Source: Salirhabdus sp. Marseille-P4669
GTDB taxonomy: Bacteria > Bacillota > Bacilli > Bacillales > Alkalibacillaceae
Assembly (NCBI RefSeq): GCF_900240405.1
Contig: NZ_OEQK01000003.1
Span: 186,001 to 250,000 of the forward strand
DNA length: 64,000 nt
Direction: 5' to 3'
Under the pieces are notes generated by a model. The model saw only the letters and a list, made by a program, of their open reading frames with translations, had not been told where the DNA came from and searched no databases. Positions 1 through 9,811 of the stretch are shown here, piece by piece; the stretch's first letter is position 1; every line of letters starts with the position of its first letter. The position numbers and the translations under genes were made by a program.

Positions 1-1433
<1,433 letters not shown>

Positions 1434-1631
1434 TTCAACCTATTCAATTATTTTGCACATAACATAATGTATTCAAATTATAAACGAAACCTATATTTTC
1501 TGTCAATTCATTTTTTTGCAAATTTTTAGTCAAACCCAACTACTTCCATACCTGTTTTCTTTTCTCACAAATGAAATGATGTCGATTATCAAACAATACA
1601 CATATAGGATGTTAAGGAAGGAGACAAGATT

Positions 1632-2399
1632 ATGCTCACAGAACAACAACTTAACACCTTCCGTTATCGGCTTGAGAAGGCGAAAAGTGATATCGAAAGA
1701 AGATTGAAGAACAATGATCATTTCAATTTAGACAGAGGGCATTATCACGAAGCATCTGGAGAATTATCCAGTTATGATAATCATCCTGGTGATGAAGCAA
1801 CAGAGTTATATGAACGGGAAAAGGATATTGCATTACATGAACATGTAGAAAAGGAATTAGAAGATATAGAACAAGCATTAAAAGCAATTGAAAATGGCAC
1901 ATACGGGAAATGCGAAACGTGTGGAAAAGAAATTTCGTTTGAGCGTCTCGAAGCTATTCCTACTACAACGCACTGTATGGAACACAGTCCTGACCAAGTC
2001 GCATCGATAAATCGTCCTCTAGAAGAAGAGGTTCTACATCCTCCATTTGGACAATTTGAATATGATGATCAGGAAGTAGTTGCGTTTGATGCAGAAGATG
2101 CTTGGCAGGAAGTAGCACAATGGGGAACATCCAATACGCCATCTGATTTTGTCGTAGCACCGGATAGCTACAATGAGACTTATATTGAGGCGGATGACAG
2201 AGAAGGTTATGTAGAGGATTATGAAAACTTTATTGCCACAGATATTGAAGGAAAAAATATTATGGTTTATCCAAGTCAGCGACATGAACAATATGAAGAA
2301 GATTTAGATTCAGAAGGTTTTATGACCGTATTTGGTGACTTGAAGCCATATGAAGAAGAACCATATGTGGAAGAAGATGAACAGAAGGATAAAAAATAA
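1632..2399 (+). CDS. yteA: YteA family sporulation-associated DksA/TraR-type zinc-finger protein
   Basis: 255-residue acidic, soluble protein. The N-terminal half is a charged helical hairpin, followed by a DksA/TraR C4-type zinc finger: CETCGKEIS at about residues 98-106 and a second cysteine about 20 residues later (HCMEHS). The acidic C-terminal half, rich in Glu, Asp and Tyr, is typical of the YteA family of Bacillaceae rather than short DksA proteins. The start is set by AAGGAAGGAGAC ten bases before ATG. The gene stands alone and shares a bidirectional terminator with the sortase gene. YteA proteins are linked to sporulation by family knowledge; the molecular role is unclear. Confidence 0.85.
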   Translation: MLTEQQLNTFRYRLEKAKSDIERRLKNNDHFNLDRGHYHEASGELSSYDNHPGDEATELYEREKDIALHEHVEKELEDIEQALKAIENGTYGKCETCGKEISFERLEAIPTTTHCMEHSPDQVASINRPLEEEVLHPPFGQFEYDDQEVVAFDAEDAWQEVAQWGTSNTPSDFVVAPDSYNETYIEADDREGYVEDYENFIATDIEGKNIMVYPSQRHEQYEEDLDSEGFMTVFGDLKPYEEEPYVEEDEQKDKK

Positions 2400-2426
2400 G
2401 GTGCATACGAAGCACCTTATTTTTAT
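2395..2426. terminator. bidirectional terminator between yteA and sortase
   Basis: AATAAGGTGC / GCACCTTATT stem with a 7-base loop, T-rich on both sides. It overlaps the stop codons of both convergent genes. Confidence 0.8.
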
Positions 2427-3004
2427 TTTGCTGGTTTTGCATAAATAATATATCGATCAGGGGCATTGCCTAAATAACTAAACGGATAACAGGTGGAAAG
2501 GGTTAACACTTCTTCCGGATAAGTTGATTTTATAACCGAAGTATCATCGGCAGGAACAATCTCTGTGGATTCAATTTCATATGTAAACGTACCATACGGC
2601 AGCTCTACAATTAGCTCATCGCCAATTTCCATATCCCCCACACGTCTAAATACGGTATCCCTGTGTCCTGATAACAAAATTTGGTCTTGTTGTCCCGGGT
2701 AGACCGTATCACTATAATGCCCCACCCCTTCTTCCAGCTCTTCTTCACTTGTTCCTTCTACAATCGGTAACTCTCCTTCAATGGATGGAAGGTGCAGGAT
2801 CCCGACTACATCCCCTTTTTCTGGTTTGAAGTCATCTATATTCATTAGCTGTTTTTCCTCGTTATTTTCCTTAGACTTTTCAATAATCTCCTTTGCCTCC
2901 ACTAAATTCTGCTTTTCGTTGTGGTTCATTTCCCAAATACTATAACCACCGTAAATAAGTAATGCTGCACCAAAAATCATTAAAAGTAAGGATACTTTTT
3001 TCAT
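2423..3004 (-). CDS. class D sortase (membrane transpeptidase)
   Basis: 193-residue sortase with an N-terminal signal anchor (about residues 4-23) and an extracytoplasmic catalytic domain. Catalytic His lies in LLSGHRDTVFR, Cys in LTLSTCYPF and Arg in the terminal DRYIIYA segment. Sortases cleave LPxTG-type signals and link proteins to peptidoglycan. The ATG at 3004 is preferred because GGAGG lies 5 bases upstream; an ATG one codon earlier is too close. No LPxTG-type substrate is visible among the neighbours, so this is a stand-alone class D enzyme with unknown substrate. A run of acidic and lysine residues links membrane and catalytic parts. Confidence 0.88.
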   Translation of the reverse strand: MKKVSLLLMIFGAALLIYGGYSIWEMNHNEKQNLVEAKEIIEKSKENNEEKQLMNIDDFKPEKGDVVGILHLPSIEGELPIVEGTSEEELEEGVGHYSDTVYPGQQDQILLSGHRDTVFRRVGDMEIGDELIVELPYGTFTYEIESTEIVPADDTSVIKSTYPEEVLTLSTCYPFSYLGNAPDRYIIYAKPAK

Positions 3005-3087
3005 CATATCCTCCCTTCTCTAATTGAATTAGACTATTTTAATTAATGCGAAAACCTAAGAAAAGCCCTAGCTTTCTATACATTTTA

Positions 3088-3122
3088 TGAAAAAGATCTA
3101 CCGTTTGGGCAGATCTTTCATC
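3088..3122 (-). terminator. terminator of spo0M
   Basis: GAAAGATCT / AGATCTTTTTC hairpin immediately after the stop codon of the minus-strand gene. Confidence 0.65.
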
Positions 3123-3124
3123 GC

Positions 3125-3883
3125 TCATGCATATTGTCTGATCGTATTTCTCAAAATATCTGCAACATATTGGATACCTTGGTTACAATCATCATTAGAT
3201 ATAGACAACCTTACAAAGCTCTCATCCATGTCTAATGCTTCTGCAAATAAACCACCTAATCCTTTTGCACGACGGTCTACTTGTATTCTTATATCAGCAC
3301 TAGATGTATTCATAAAAAAGATAACTTCCAATTCATCTAAATCCCTTCTAAATTCACCACCAGGGTAAAATTCAAATTCTTGTACGTATCGATATCTTCG
3401 GGAATATTCCATTTCAACTTTTCTCAGCTGAAATCCTAAAACTTTTGTTAAAGCCTCTAAAACCGTATCAGCAATAGGATGCGGATCTACGGTAATGTAA
3501 TCACGATCTGTTGGATCTATAGCACTTGGAACATCAAGACCTGTTTGTATCCACACCTTCGTTTTCCCTAAGGTTGGTGGCGTATCAATGGGAAGTTCGA
3601 ATTGAAAATCAATTTCCTTCTCTTCACCAGGCTGTATTATAAAAGAACTTGCAATTTGAAATGAACCTATTGTTACTTTTTCATAGTATTTTTTGTCGTC
3701 TCTTTCTCGAACTGCTTCCGTCATGACAAATAAATGGATTCGATCCACTTGTTGTTCAACCTTACCACCTCGAATAACAACTTTACCACTCGTATTTTCT
3801 CCAGGAACAAGTCTTGTTTTATCTAACTGTGTATCCACTTTTGCACTTCCAATGCCTACACCTGCTAAAAATTTCTTGAACAC
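3125..3883 (-). CDS. spo0M: sporulation-control protein Spo0M (arrestin-like fold)
   Basis: 252-residue cytosolic protein of the Spo0M family. The first residues (FKKFLAGVGIGSAKVDTQLD) and the internal QIDRIHLFVMTEA-type and GEEKEIDFQFELP segments are characteristic. In Bacillus, Spo0M affects sporulation and cell division/shape; it has two arrestin-like beta-sandwich halves. Start is GTG at 3883, preceded by AGGGGAGGTAATACA. Length equals the family norm (about 255). The gene appears monocistronic. Confidence 0.92.
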   Translation of the reverse strand: MFKKFLAGVGIGSAKVDTQLDKTRLVPGENTSGKVVIRGGKVEQQVDRIHLFVMTEAVRERDDKKYYEKVTIGSFQIASSFIIQPGEEKEIDFQFELPIDTPPTLGKTKVWIQTGLDVPSAIDPTDRDYITVDPHPIADTVLEALTKVLGFQLRKVEMEYSRRYRYVQEFEFYPGGEFRRDLDELEVIFFMNTSSADIRIQVDRRAKGLGGLFAEALDMDESFVRLSISNDDCNQGIQYVADILRNTIRQYA

Positions 3884-3966
3884 TGTATTACCTCCCCTTT
3901 TTTCACAAAACTTTATAAGTATGACAATTAGAAATTGTTGATAACTATGAAAAACAATACGTTTTT

Positions 3967-4854
3967 CTATCCAACTACTTCCTTATTTCTCATAAAATCA
4001 AGAACTTCCTTGTCAATTTTACCTCTCTCTAGTTCCCGCTCTTCAAAATTTTCCATATGTAAAAAAGAAGTTAATTGGGTATAAAATATATCGTCATCAT
4101 TATTTTGATCACTTTTTAAAAAGTTTAATCGATACAGATAGTGTTCGATTTCCTTTCGAATTTCCCCTTCAATCGAAAGAATATTTTCTTCTTTCGTTGT
4201 ACCAAAATACAATTGATGTAAACGATAAATCCGAATAAGTTCTTGAATCGGGTCTGGATGATCATCGACTCGGAGATCGATATACCGATCGTTAGCACCT
4301 AAGTATCCACCTTTTTCCTTTACAATGTAAATCGCCGCTGATTGTCTTCCTCGACTATCTCCACCTGCATTTTGACCAGCATCAAGTGCTTTTAATAATC
4401 GCTCTGCTAATGTTCCTTGAGTAGCTTCAAAGGTTTCCGCCATCGCTATTATCGTTTCTTCACTAACCAAAATATTTCCTTGAGCGGCATAATGTTTACC
4501 AGCACGACCACCAGCCCAATCCATGCAGTTTTCCCCAGTGAATGTAGCAGAATTACCTTTTGCATCTACAATTCCCACTTGGCGCTCTCTTCGCCCTTCA
4601 TCATGGGAAGTTAAAAAATCAATCGTCTCTTGAGCACTCTTCCCTTCTTCCATCAATCGAAGTCCATCAGGCCCGTATGCAGGATTCGCAAACGCTTGTG
4701 TTGCAACAGCTCCTACTCCGGCTTTTGCCCATGGAACAACGGAACCTACACCAATAAATTTAGATTGAACCGCAACTCCGAGTTCCCCTGTAATCGGATC
4801 AAATCCTACTATTGAAAATGTGGCAATTATTTCTTTCGGTATTTTTTGTTTCAT
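3967..4854 (-). CDS. DUF1028 domain protein (putative Ntn-hydrolase-like)
   Basis: 295 residues. Residues about 10-210 form a DUF1028 domain: TFSIVGFDPITGELGVAVQSKF, VVPWAKAGVGAVATQA, then the GGDSRGRQSAAI motif. DUF1028 proteins are predicted Ntn-hydrolase-fold enzymes, some linked to peptidoglycan or peptide breakdown, but no reaction is established. The C-terminal ~85 residues are a charged helical extension not needed for the domain. GGGAGAAAAAG precedes the ATG. No signal peptide, so probably cytosolic. Confidence 0.8.
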   Translation of the reverse strand: MKQKIPKEIIATFSIVGFDPITGELGVAVQSKFIGVGSVVPWAKAGVGAVATQAFANPAYGPDGLRLMEEGKSAQETIDFLTSHDEGRRERQVGIVDAKGNSATFTGENCMDWAGGRAGKHYAAQGNILVSEETIIAMAETFEATQGTLAERLLKALDAGQNAGGDSRGRQSAAIYIVKEKGGYLGANDRYIDLRVDDHPDPIQELIRIYRLHQLYFGTTKEENILSIEGEIRKEIEHYLYRLNFLKSDQNNDDDIFYTQLTSFLHMENFEERELERGKIDKEVLDFMRNKEVVG

Positions 4855-4914
4855 CGCATTCTTTTTCTCCCATCCATATAGCCCTATAAAATAATAATAC
4901 CATTCTTTTACATA

Positions 4915-5052
4915 CTAGTCTTCCTTTTTATCTGAATCTTCTGCGCAATTAAAGCACTTTAGTTTTCCATGTTCATTTACTCCATCCAAAAACCCATCCA
5001 TACAATACACGGTTTTACCACAAACTTGACAACTACCTACTACTTCTTCCAA
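4915..5052 (-). CDS. 45-residue zinc-ribbon microprotein (TTG start)
   Basis: Small ORF of 45 codons opened by TTG at 5052, with a strong GGAGGGAG 6-10 bases upstream. It encodes two Cys pairs, CQVC near the N-terminus and CFNC near the C-terminus, giving a CxxC-(~22)-CxxC zinc-ribbon pattern, and a KKED tail. It lies just upstream of the DUF1028 gene on the same strand and could be cotranscribed. Function unknown. The good ribosome binding site and cysteine spacing support a real gene. Confidence 0.65.
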   Translation of the reverse strand: MEEVVGSCQVCGKTVYCMDGFLDGVNEHGKLKCFNCAEDSDKKED

Positions 5053-5206
5053 TTGAATCTCCCTCCTATCCGAAATATTCCATCTGTATAAAAAGAATCC
5101 CTTCTACTTCCTACATAAAATAACACCTATTATAAGTCACATGTATGAAATCTGTTATTTATCACAAAATATTCCAAGTAGTTATGGATAGGAAGAGAGG
5201 TTTTTT

Positions 5207-5734
5207 ATGAAAACATGGATTACACTGACATTGTGTACTTTTGTATCAATCGCTACACTTTCAACTACTATTGAGGCAAAGGTCATAATCCCAAATAACT
5301 ATGGATCCAAAGGTGCTCTGAGCGATCCACATATTACGTTAACAGAAGCCTTAACGTATGCTTTACAAGATGAGTGTTTAGCTAATACGCGATACGGTCT
5401 TATTCTAGAAAGCTTAGGCTATGACCTGCGTCCCTTTGTGGAAATGAAATATGATAATCGAGAAAATATCCAAAGTCTATATCAACTTTGTAAGAAGAAT
5501 GGAATCCCTATACTTAAACATAACCATGAAGGGCTCGTTTACCTACATCAGCCGAAAGACGTGAAAACGTCCTTAAAACAGGAAATTAGCTTTGAAAACG
5601 AAAACATTAGTATGTATGATAAGCTAATTAACCAAACAAACTTTTCAAATAATGTAAAAAACGTATTTCGTAAATTACAAAAAGATTCCAGAGTTCATTT
5701 AAGAAAGCTTCGAACCGAATTTAACCGATACTAA
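5207..5734 (+). CDS. secreted ferritin-like (DUF2202-type) protein
   Basis: 175 residues with a clear signal peptide (MKTWITLTLCTFVSIATLS..., cleavage near IEA-KV). The mature part is helical and has ferritin-like metal-ligand spacing: LTEALTYALQDECLANTRYGLILE at about 45-68 and a second helix KQEISFENENISMYDKLI. This resembles DUF2202 ferritin-like domains, but the match is from memory and partial. GGAAGAGAGG precedes the ATG. The next element downstream is an interspersed inverted repeat. Role unknown; metal storage or oxidative protection at the cell surface is possible. Confidence 0.55.
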   Translation: MKTWITLTLCTFVSIATLSTTIEAKVIIPNNYGSKGALSDPHITLTEALTYALQDECLANTRYGLILESLGYDLRPFVEMKYDNRENIQSLYQLCKKNGIPILKHNHEGLVYLHQPKDVKTSLKQEISFENENISMYDKLINQTNFSNNVKNVFRKLQKDSRVHLRKLRTEFNRY

Positions 5735-5746
5735 AGACGAATGAAC

Positions 5747-5871
5747 GAGGATGGGACAAAAGTTTTTACTGAAAAGGTAAACTCGAGCTTTGATTAGCGG
5801 AGAATACCTCTCCGCTAATTTAGTTCATTATTCACCTTTTGATTCAAACTGTTTCGTTATGTCCCAGCCCT
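5747..5871. repeat. interspersed inverted-end repeat, short copy (GGGACAAAA family)
   Basis: Begins GAGGATGGGACAAAAG and ends GTTATGTCCCAGCC, so the ends are inverted repeats. The inside includes TTTGATTAGCGG and CCGCTAATTTA, another inverted pair. A longer copy with the same ends lies at 56477-56720. Both copies separate convergent gene pairs. Confidence 0.75.
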
Positions 5872-5876
5872 GTATA

Positions 5877-6080
5877 TTATTTAGCCCTTGGTGTACTTTC
5901 AAAACCTATCTTTCGGTGTGTTCCATCACAAAAAGGCTTATTTGATGAATGTCCACATCGACACAGAGAAAAACTCGGCTTCGTTTCAAACACATTTCCT
6001 GCTGCATCCACTAACTCAACATCACCAGTTACTCTTAAAGAACCATTGTCATTCACTTTAATCGTTACCTTTTCACCCAT
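5877..6080 (-). CDS. CDGSH iron-sulfur domain protein
   Basis: 67-residue protein with the CDGSH 2Fe-2S signature: SLCRCGHSSNKPFCDGTHRK, i.e. three Cys and one His in the CxC-x9-CDGTH pattern (about residues 39-55). Such small proteins bind a redox-active, acid-labile cluster and often take part in iron or redox handling. AAAAGGAGG precedes the ATG at good distance. Length is typical for the single-domain bacterial form. Confidence 0.92.
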   Translation of the reverse strand: MGEKVTIKVNDNGSLRVTGDVELVDAAGNVFETKPSFSLCRCGHSSNKPFCDGTHRKIGFESTPRAK

Positions 6081-6485
6081 TCTGTTTTCCTCCTTTTCCT
6101 AGTTCCTTAGTTTATGCTATTCCATTATTTATGAAACGATTACTATAGAATCGGTTGCCATAAGGTGGTAACACATTATTCGAAACATGATTTTCGATAA
6201 AATTACAATCCCCTTCATTGAAAATTTTTCTACTAGGAATTTGTGACAAAACTGTGTATAATCAATACTTGTGACAAACGGCCCTGATTTTTGTGAGAGT
6301 CAAAAATCAATAAACTTTGCAAAAGGCTTTGCATGGTAGCTTCCTCATATTGAGTATGTAAAGATTGCAAAATGTGTACATCCATTTCATACGAAAGTAA
6401 GGGATTCCTAGCTTTTGCTTAAGCCCGTAGCGTATTAACGGAAGTGTAAAAGCTTTACGAAATTACAACATGTAGAGGTGAACAA
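6081..6485 (+). promoter_or_regulatory. long leader/promoter region of the SulP gene
   Basis: 405 bases without a gene. It holds a TATAAT at 6257-6262 flanked by two exact direct copies of TTGTGACAAA (6241 and about 6271), a perfect 9-bp hairpin TGATTTTTG/CAAAAATCA (about 6287-6311), and further possible pairings, including AGCTTTT / AAAAGCT around 6411-6458 enclosing CCGT/ACGG. The ~200-base structured leader suggests RNA-level control, but it matches no riboswitch class I recognise. Confidence 0.4.
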
Positions 6486-7925
6486 ATGACAAATTCATGG
6501 TTTGGAAACATTCGAGGTGACATTCTAGCTGGAATTACAGTAGCTTTTGCACTTATTCCTGAAGCGATTGCCTTTGCAATTATTGCTGGTGTCGATCCGA
6601 TGGTAGGGTTATATGCATCCTTCTGTATTGCTGTTGTGATTGCATTCGTAGGTGGACGACCTGGAATGATTTCTGCTGCAACAGGTGCCATGGCGCTATT
6701 AATGGTTACTCTAGTAGCGGATCACGGTGTGGAATACTTATTTGCAGCTACGATTTTAACAGGTATTATTCAATTTATTTTAGGAGTTTTTAAGGTTGGT
6801 AGATTTATCACCTTTGTTCCACATTCTGTAATGCTAGGTTTTGTTAATGCCTTAGCAATTCTCATTTTTCTAGCACAGCTCCCACATTTTAAAGGAGCTT
6901 CCTGGATTATGTATGCTTTTGTTGCGGGAACATTAGCCATCATTTATCTATTACCTCGCATTACAAAAGCTGTACCATCTGCGCTTGTTGCAATAATAGT
7001 AATGACCGCAATCGCAGTATTTGGTGGTTTTACTGGTTTAAAAACAGTTGGTGATATGGGAACCATTACAAGTGAATTACCATTATTCCATATTCCAGAT
7101 GTATTGTTTACATTTGAAACTTTCATGATTATCTTGCCATATTCGTTTACATTAGCGATTATTGGTCTACTTGAATCATTGCTTACTGCAACAATCGTTG
7201 ATGAAATGACGGAAACAAAAAGCGATAAAAACCGGGAAGTGAAAGGACAAGGTATTGCAAATGTTGTTACAGGATTTTTTGGCGGTATGGCTGGTTGTGC
7301 GATGATTGGTCAATCAGTTATTAACGTTAAATCTGGAGGTAGAGGCCGACTTTCTACTCTTACAGCAGGCGTATTTTTACTGTTCCTTATTCTTGTTGCA
7401 GGCGATATTGTAGCAATGATTCCTATGGCAGCACTAGTCGGTGTTATGATTATGGTTTCGATTGGTACATTTGATTGGCAGTCTGTCCGTGAGCTCACAA
7501 AGGTTCCACGTAGCGATGCGTTGATTATGATTATAACAGTAGCCATTGTAGTATACACACACGATTTATCAAAAGGTGTACTAGCTGGTGTAGCATTAAG
7601 TGCAATCGTATTCGGGTGGAAAATGGCCCGCATTAAAGTATCATCGGATGTCAAAGGTGACACAATTACGTATCACATTTCAGGACAGCTATTTTTTGCC
7701 TCCAGTGCATCTTTTATGGATAGTTTTGATTATACAAATACGACTGACCACATTGTTCTCGATTTTACACACTCTCATGTATGGGATCAATCAGGGGTTA
7801 ACGCAATTGCAAAAGTAAAACAAAAATACGAAAAACAAAATATTGCGGTGTCACTAATAGGATTAAATAAAGAAAGTCATCGAGTTATTGAAAAGATAGG
7901 TCTTTCAAATATATCTGGGCATTAA
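6486..7925 (+). CDS. SulP family inorganic anion transporter with STAS domain
   Basis: 479-residue integral membrane protein. The N-terminal signature GDILAGITVAFALIPEAIAFAI is typical of SulP/SLC26 carriers (sulfate, bicarbonate or related anions). About 10-12 hydrophobic segments occupy residues 10-385, and a C-terminal STAS domain follows (about 395-479, with DHIVLDFTHSHVWDQSGVNAI). It is shorter than enteric DauA-type proteins but close to Bacillus YbaR. GTAGAGGTGAAC precedes the ATG. The substrate is not deducible. The gene is monocistronic with a strong terminator and an unusually long leader. Confidence 0.92.
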   Translation: MTNSWFGNIRGDILAGITVAFALIPEAIAFAIIAGVDPMVGLYASFCIAVVIAFVGGRPGMISAATGAMALLMVTLVADHGVEYLFAATILTGIIQFILGVFKVGRFITFVPHSVMLGFVNALAILIFLAQLPHFKGASWIMYAFVAGTLAIIYLLPRITKAVPSALVAIIVMTAIAVFGGFTGLKTVGDMGTITSELPLFHIPDVLFTFETFMIILPYSFTLAIIGLLESLLTATIVDEMTETKSDKNREVKGQGIANVVTGFFGGMAGCAMIGQSVINVKSGGRGRLSTLTAGVFLLFLILVAGDIVAMIPMAALVGVMIMVSIGTFDWQSVRELTKVPRSDALIMIITVAIVVYTHDLSKGVLAGVALSAIVFGWKMARIKVSSDVKGDTITYHISGQLFFASSASFMDSFDYTNTTDHIVLDFTHSHVWDQSGVNAIAKVKQKYEKQNIAVSLIGLNKESHRVIEKIGLSNISGH

Positions 7926-7930
7926 AATGG

Positions 7931-7970
7931 AAACACCAGTTGATTGATACAATCAACTGGTGTTTCTTTC
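7931..7970. terminator. terminator of SulP gene and following minus-strand gene
   Basis: Near-perfect stem AAACACCAGTTGATTG / CAATCAACTGGTGTTT with a 3-base loop, followed by CTTTCTT. It is A-rich on the other side, so it may act in both directions. Confidence 0.85.
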
Positions 7971-8135
7971 TTATTGTGTAAACCATCCTACAATAACCAT
8001 TATAAAATACGTAACTGGGTTCTTCGTCCGATTTTTCTCCATTTTAACCTGTGTACTTAACGTTTCTTTTAATTGTTTGTTTTCTTCCTGTAAGCGATTC
8101 ATTGCTTGTCTTCTGTATGTAGATTCAAATAACAT
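7971..8135 (-). CDS. 54-residue coiled-coil/membrane microprotein
   Basis: Starts at ATG 8135 with GGAGTG seven bases upstream; an in-frame ATG six codons earlier lacks a binding site. Residues 1-35 are charged and helical (NRLQEENKQLKETL...), and the last ~15 (VTYFIMVIVGWF) form one membrane segment, giving a tail-anchored layout. Not recognised as a named family. Small tail-anchored proteins of this type are common in Bacillaceae. Confidence 0.55.
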   Translation of the reverse strand: MLFESTYRRQAMNRLQEENKQLKETLSTQVKMEKNRTKNPVTYFIMVIVGWFTQ

Positions 8136-8227
8136 ATCTATCACTCCATTCAACAGCCAGAAAATGAAAACGCTTTCTTAATGCATATATTATATCACTT
8201 TAGTAAAGATGGGAAGAGAAGATTTTG

Positions 8228-8758
8228 TTACAAGTTATATTCCGCTAACCAATTCGCTACAGATAATAAATCCGGGAAATACATATCGGCATCCGCTTCC
8301 TCTTCTCGTTTTCCGACTAAAATGGTTCTTGTACCTGCTTCCTTACCTGCAATAATATCTGGCTCTCTATCTCCTACCATAAAACTTTGTTCTAAATCAA
8401 TTCCATGTTTTTCTGCTAAATCGATAATCATCTTCGGTTTTGGTTTTCGACAAGCACAATTTGCTTTTGGTTTATGAGGACAATAAGCGATTCCATCTAT
8501 TTTTGCTCCAAATTTCGCTAGCTCATCCAGCATTTTTTTATGTACCTTATCCAGCTGCGTCTCTTTCATATACCCTAATCCAATACCACCTTGATTCGTC
8601 ACTACAAATACTTTGAATCCTTCCTCATTAAATAGCTTAATTGCCTCTCCTACCCCGTCTAATAAATAGAAATCACTCGGTTTATTCACAAACTTTACAC
8701 GACTACTTAACACCTCGTTAATAACACCGTCACGGTCTAAAAACATTCCAATATTCAC
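8228..8758 (-). CDS. HAD-IIIA phosphatase (GmhB / HisB-N-like)
   Basis: 176 residues starting at GTG 8758, with GGAGGG ten bases upstream; an upstream in-frame ATG has no binding site. HAD motif I is FLDRDGVINE near the N-terminus, motif II is VVTNQGG, and motif III/IV lie in KPKPKMI and VGDREPDI. The inserted cysteine loop CPHKPKANCACRKP binds zinc in GmhB and histidinol-phosphatase relatives. Probable substrate is a sugar bisphosphate or a small phosphate ester. No heptose or histidine genes are nearby. Confidence 0.88.
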   Translation of the reverse strand: MNIGMFLDRDGVINEVLSSRVKFVNKPSDFYLLDGVGEAIKLFNEEGFKVFVVTNQGGIGLGYMKETQLDKVHKKMLDELAKFGAKIDGIAYCPHKPKANCACRKPKPKMIIDLAEKHGIDLEQSFMVGDREPDIIAGKEAGTRTILVGKREEEADADMYFPDLLSVANWLAEYNL

Positions 8759-8907
8759 CTTGTTTATCCCTCCAAGCTTGATTCGTTTATCGTCGCCATT
8801 CACAACTTCGCCCCTATTCTTATTATTACTAAAAGCAAGACAGTTAAAAAGGAATGGCTAAATAAATTTAAAAGAATACATTGGTAAAAAAGGAAAGGAA
8901 GTGTACG

Positions 8908-9585
8908 ATGTATTCAACTTATCAATGGAATCGTTCTATACCAGTCAATCCAATTCGAACGAGTGCAAACATTGTGAAGGTGAGTGGTAAAGGGACGATT
9001 TCTGTTCAACCAAATCAAGCCTCCGTAATAGTAGGAGTTGTAACGGAGGGTGTTAACTTATCATCTATACAAAGAGAAAATGCTGAAAAAATGAATAACG
9101 TAATAGAAGCATTATTGCAAAATGGTATCCAAAGAGGAAACATTCAAACAAATGATTATCGTATTGAGCTGAATTATGATTATAAAGATGGGCAGCAGCT
9201 ATTCCGGGGGTACCGAATCACCAATTTGATTCGTGTCGTAATAGAAGATATAAGTCATTTAGGTGAATTCGTTGACCTTGCAGTTGAGAACGGTGCAAAT
9301 ATAATACGAAATATTGAAATGCAAGTGAAAGAGGAACAACAATTTTATAATCAAGCTTTAACAAAGGCAATCGAGGAGGCAACACAAAAAGCTGTAACAA
9401 TGGGAAACACTATTGGAGTAAATTTGAACCCTATCCCTATCAAGATAAAGGAAATAATAGAACAACAAGAACGGCCACGACAAGTTGTACTCGGTTTATC
9501 AACTGATAGCACAGCTGTTCCAACACCGATAGAACCAGGCTTAGTTGACATCACTGCTATTGTGGAGATGCAGTTTTCCTATTAG
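8908..9585 (+). CDS. SIMPL domain (DUF541) protein
   Basis: 225 residues. Start ATG 8908 has AAGGAAAGGAAGTG just upstream; an upstream TTG in frame has no such signal. The SIMPL/DUF541 fold covers about residues 20-225: VKVSGKGTISVQPNQASVIVGV, the QTNDYRIELNYDY strand and the C-terminal VEMQF strand. Bacterial relatives (YggE, BP26) are oligomeric and often periplasmic, but no signal peptide is visible here. Function unknown; oxidative-stress protection has been proposed for relatives. Confidence 0.85.
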   Translation: MYSTYQWNRSIPVNPIRTSANIVKVSGKGTISVQPNQASVIVGVVTEGVNLSSIQRENAEKMNNVIEALLQNGIQRGNIQTNDYRIELNYDYKDGQQLFRGYRITNLIRVVIEDISHLGEFVDLAVENGANIIRNIEMQVKEEQQFYNQALTKAIEEATQKAVTMGNTIGVNLNPIPIKIKEIIEQQERPRQVVLGLSTDSTAVPTPIEPGLVDITAIVEMQFSY

Positions 9586-9811
9586 CAAAAGCGAAAAAGC
9601 AAGTTATCCATCCCCGAAAGATGTAAGTTTCTTTTTTTGGAGGAGTCACGTTGGCGTTTCACTTATGTCCTAGGGGTTCCTTTTGAATGAAGTATGGACA
9701 ATCCCTAATATACGTCTTAGGATGAAATACTAGGTTAACCTCGCGTATAATTCGTTTTTTCCTTACATATTAACAATATATTTACACAAAATACCATTAG
9801 GGTGGTGTTTT

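Noticed and set aside
1516-1721. Two opposing ~63-residue frames before yteA
   Set aside because: Composition and lack of binding sites mark them as chance frames in the yteA promoter region.
9586-9811. GGAGGAG followed by TTG (about 9640-9655) as another micro-ORF
   Set aside because: Only 11 codons, no repeat elsewhere and no coupling; insufficient support.
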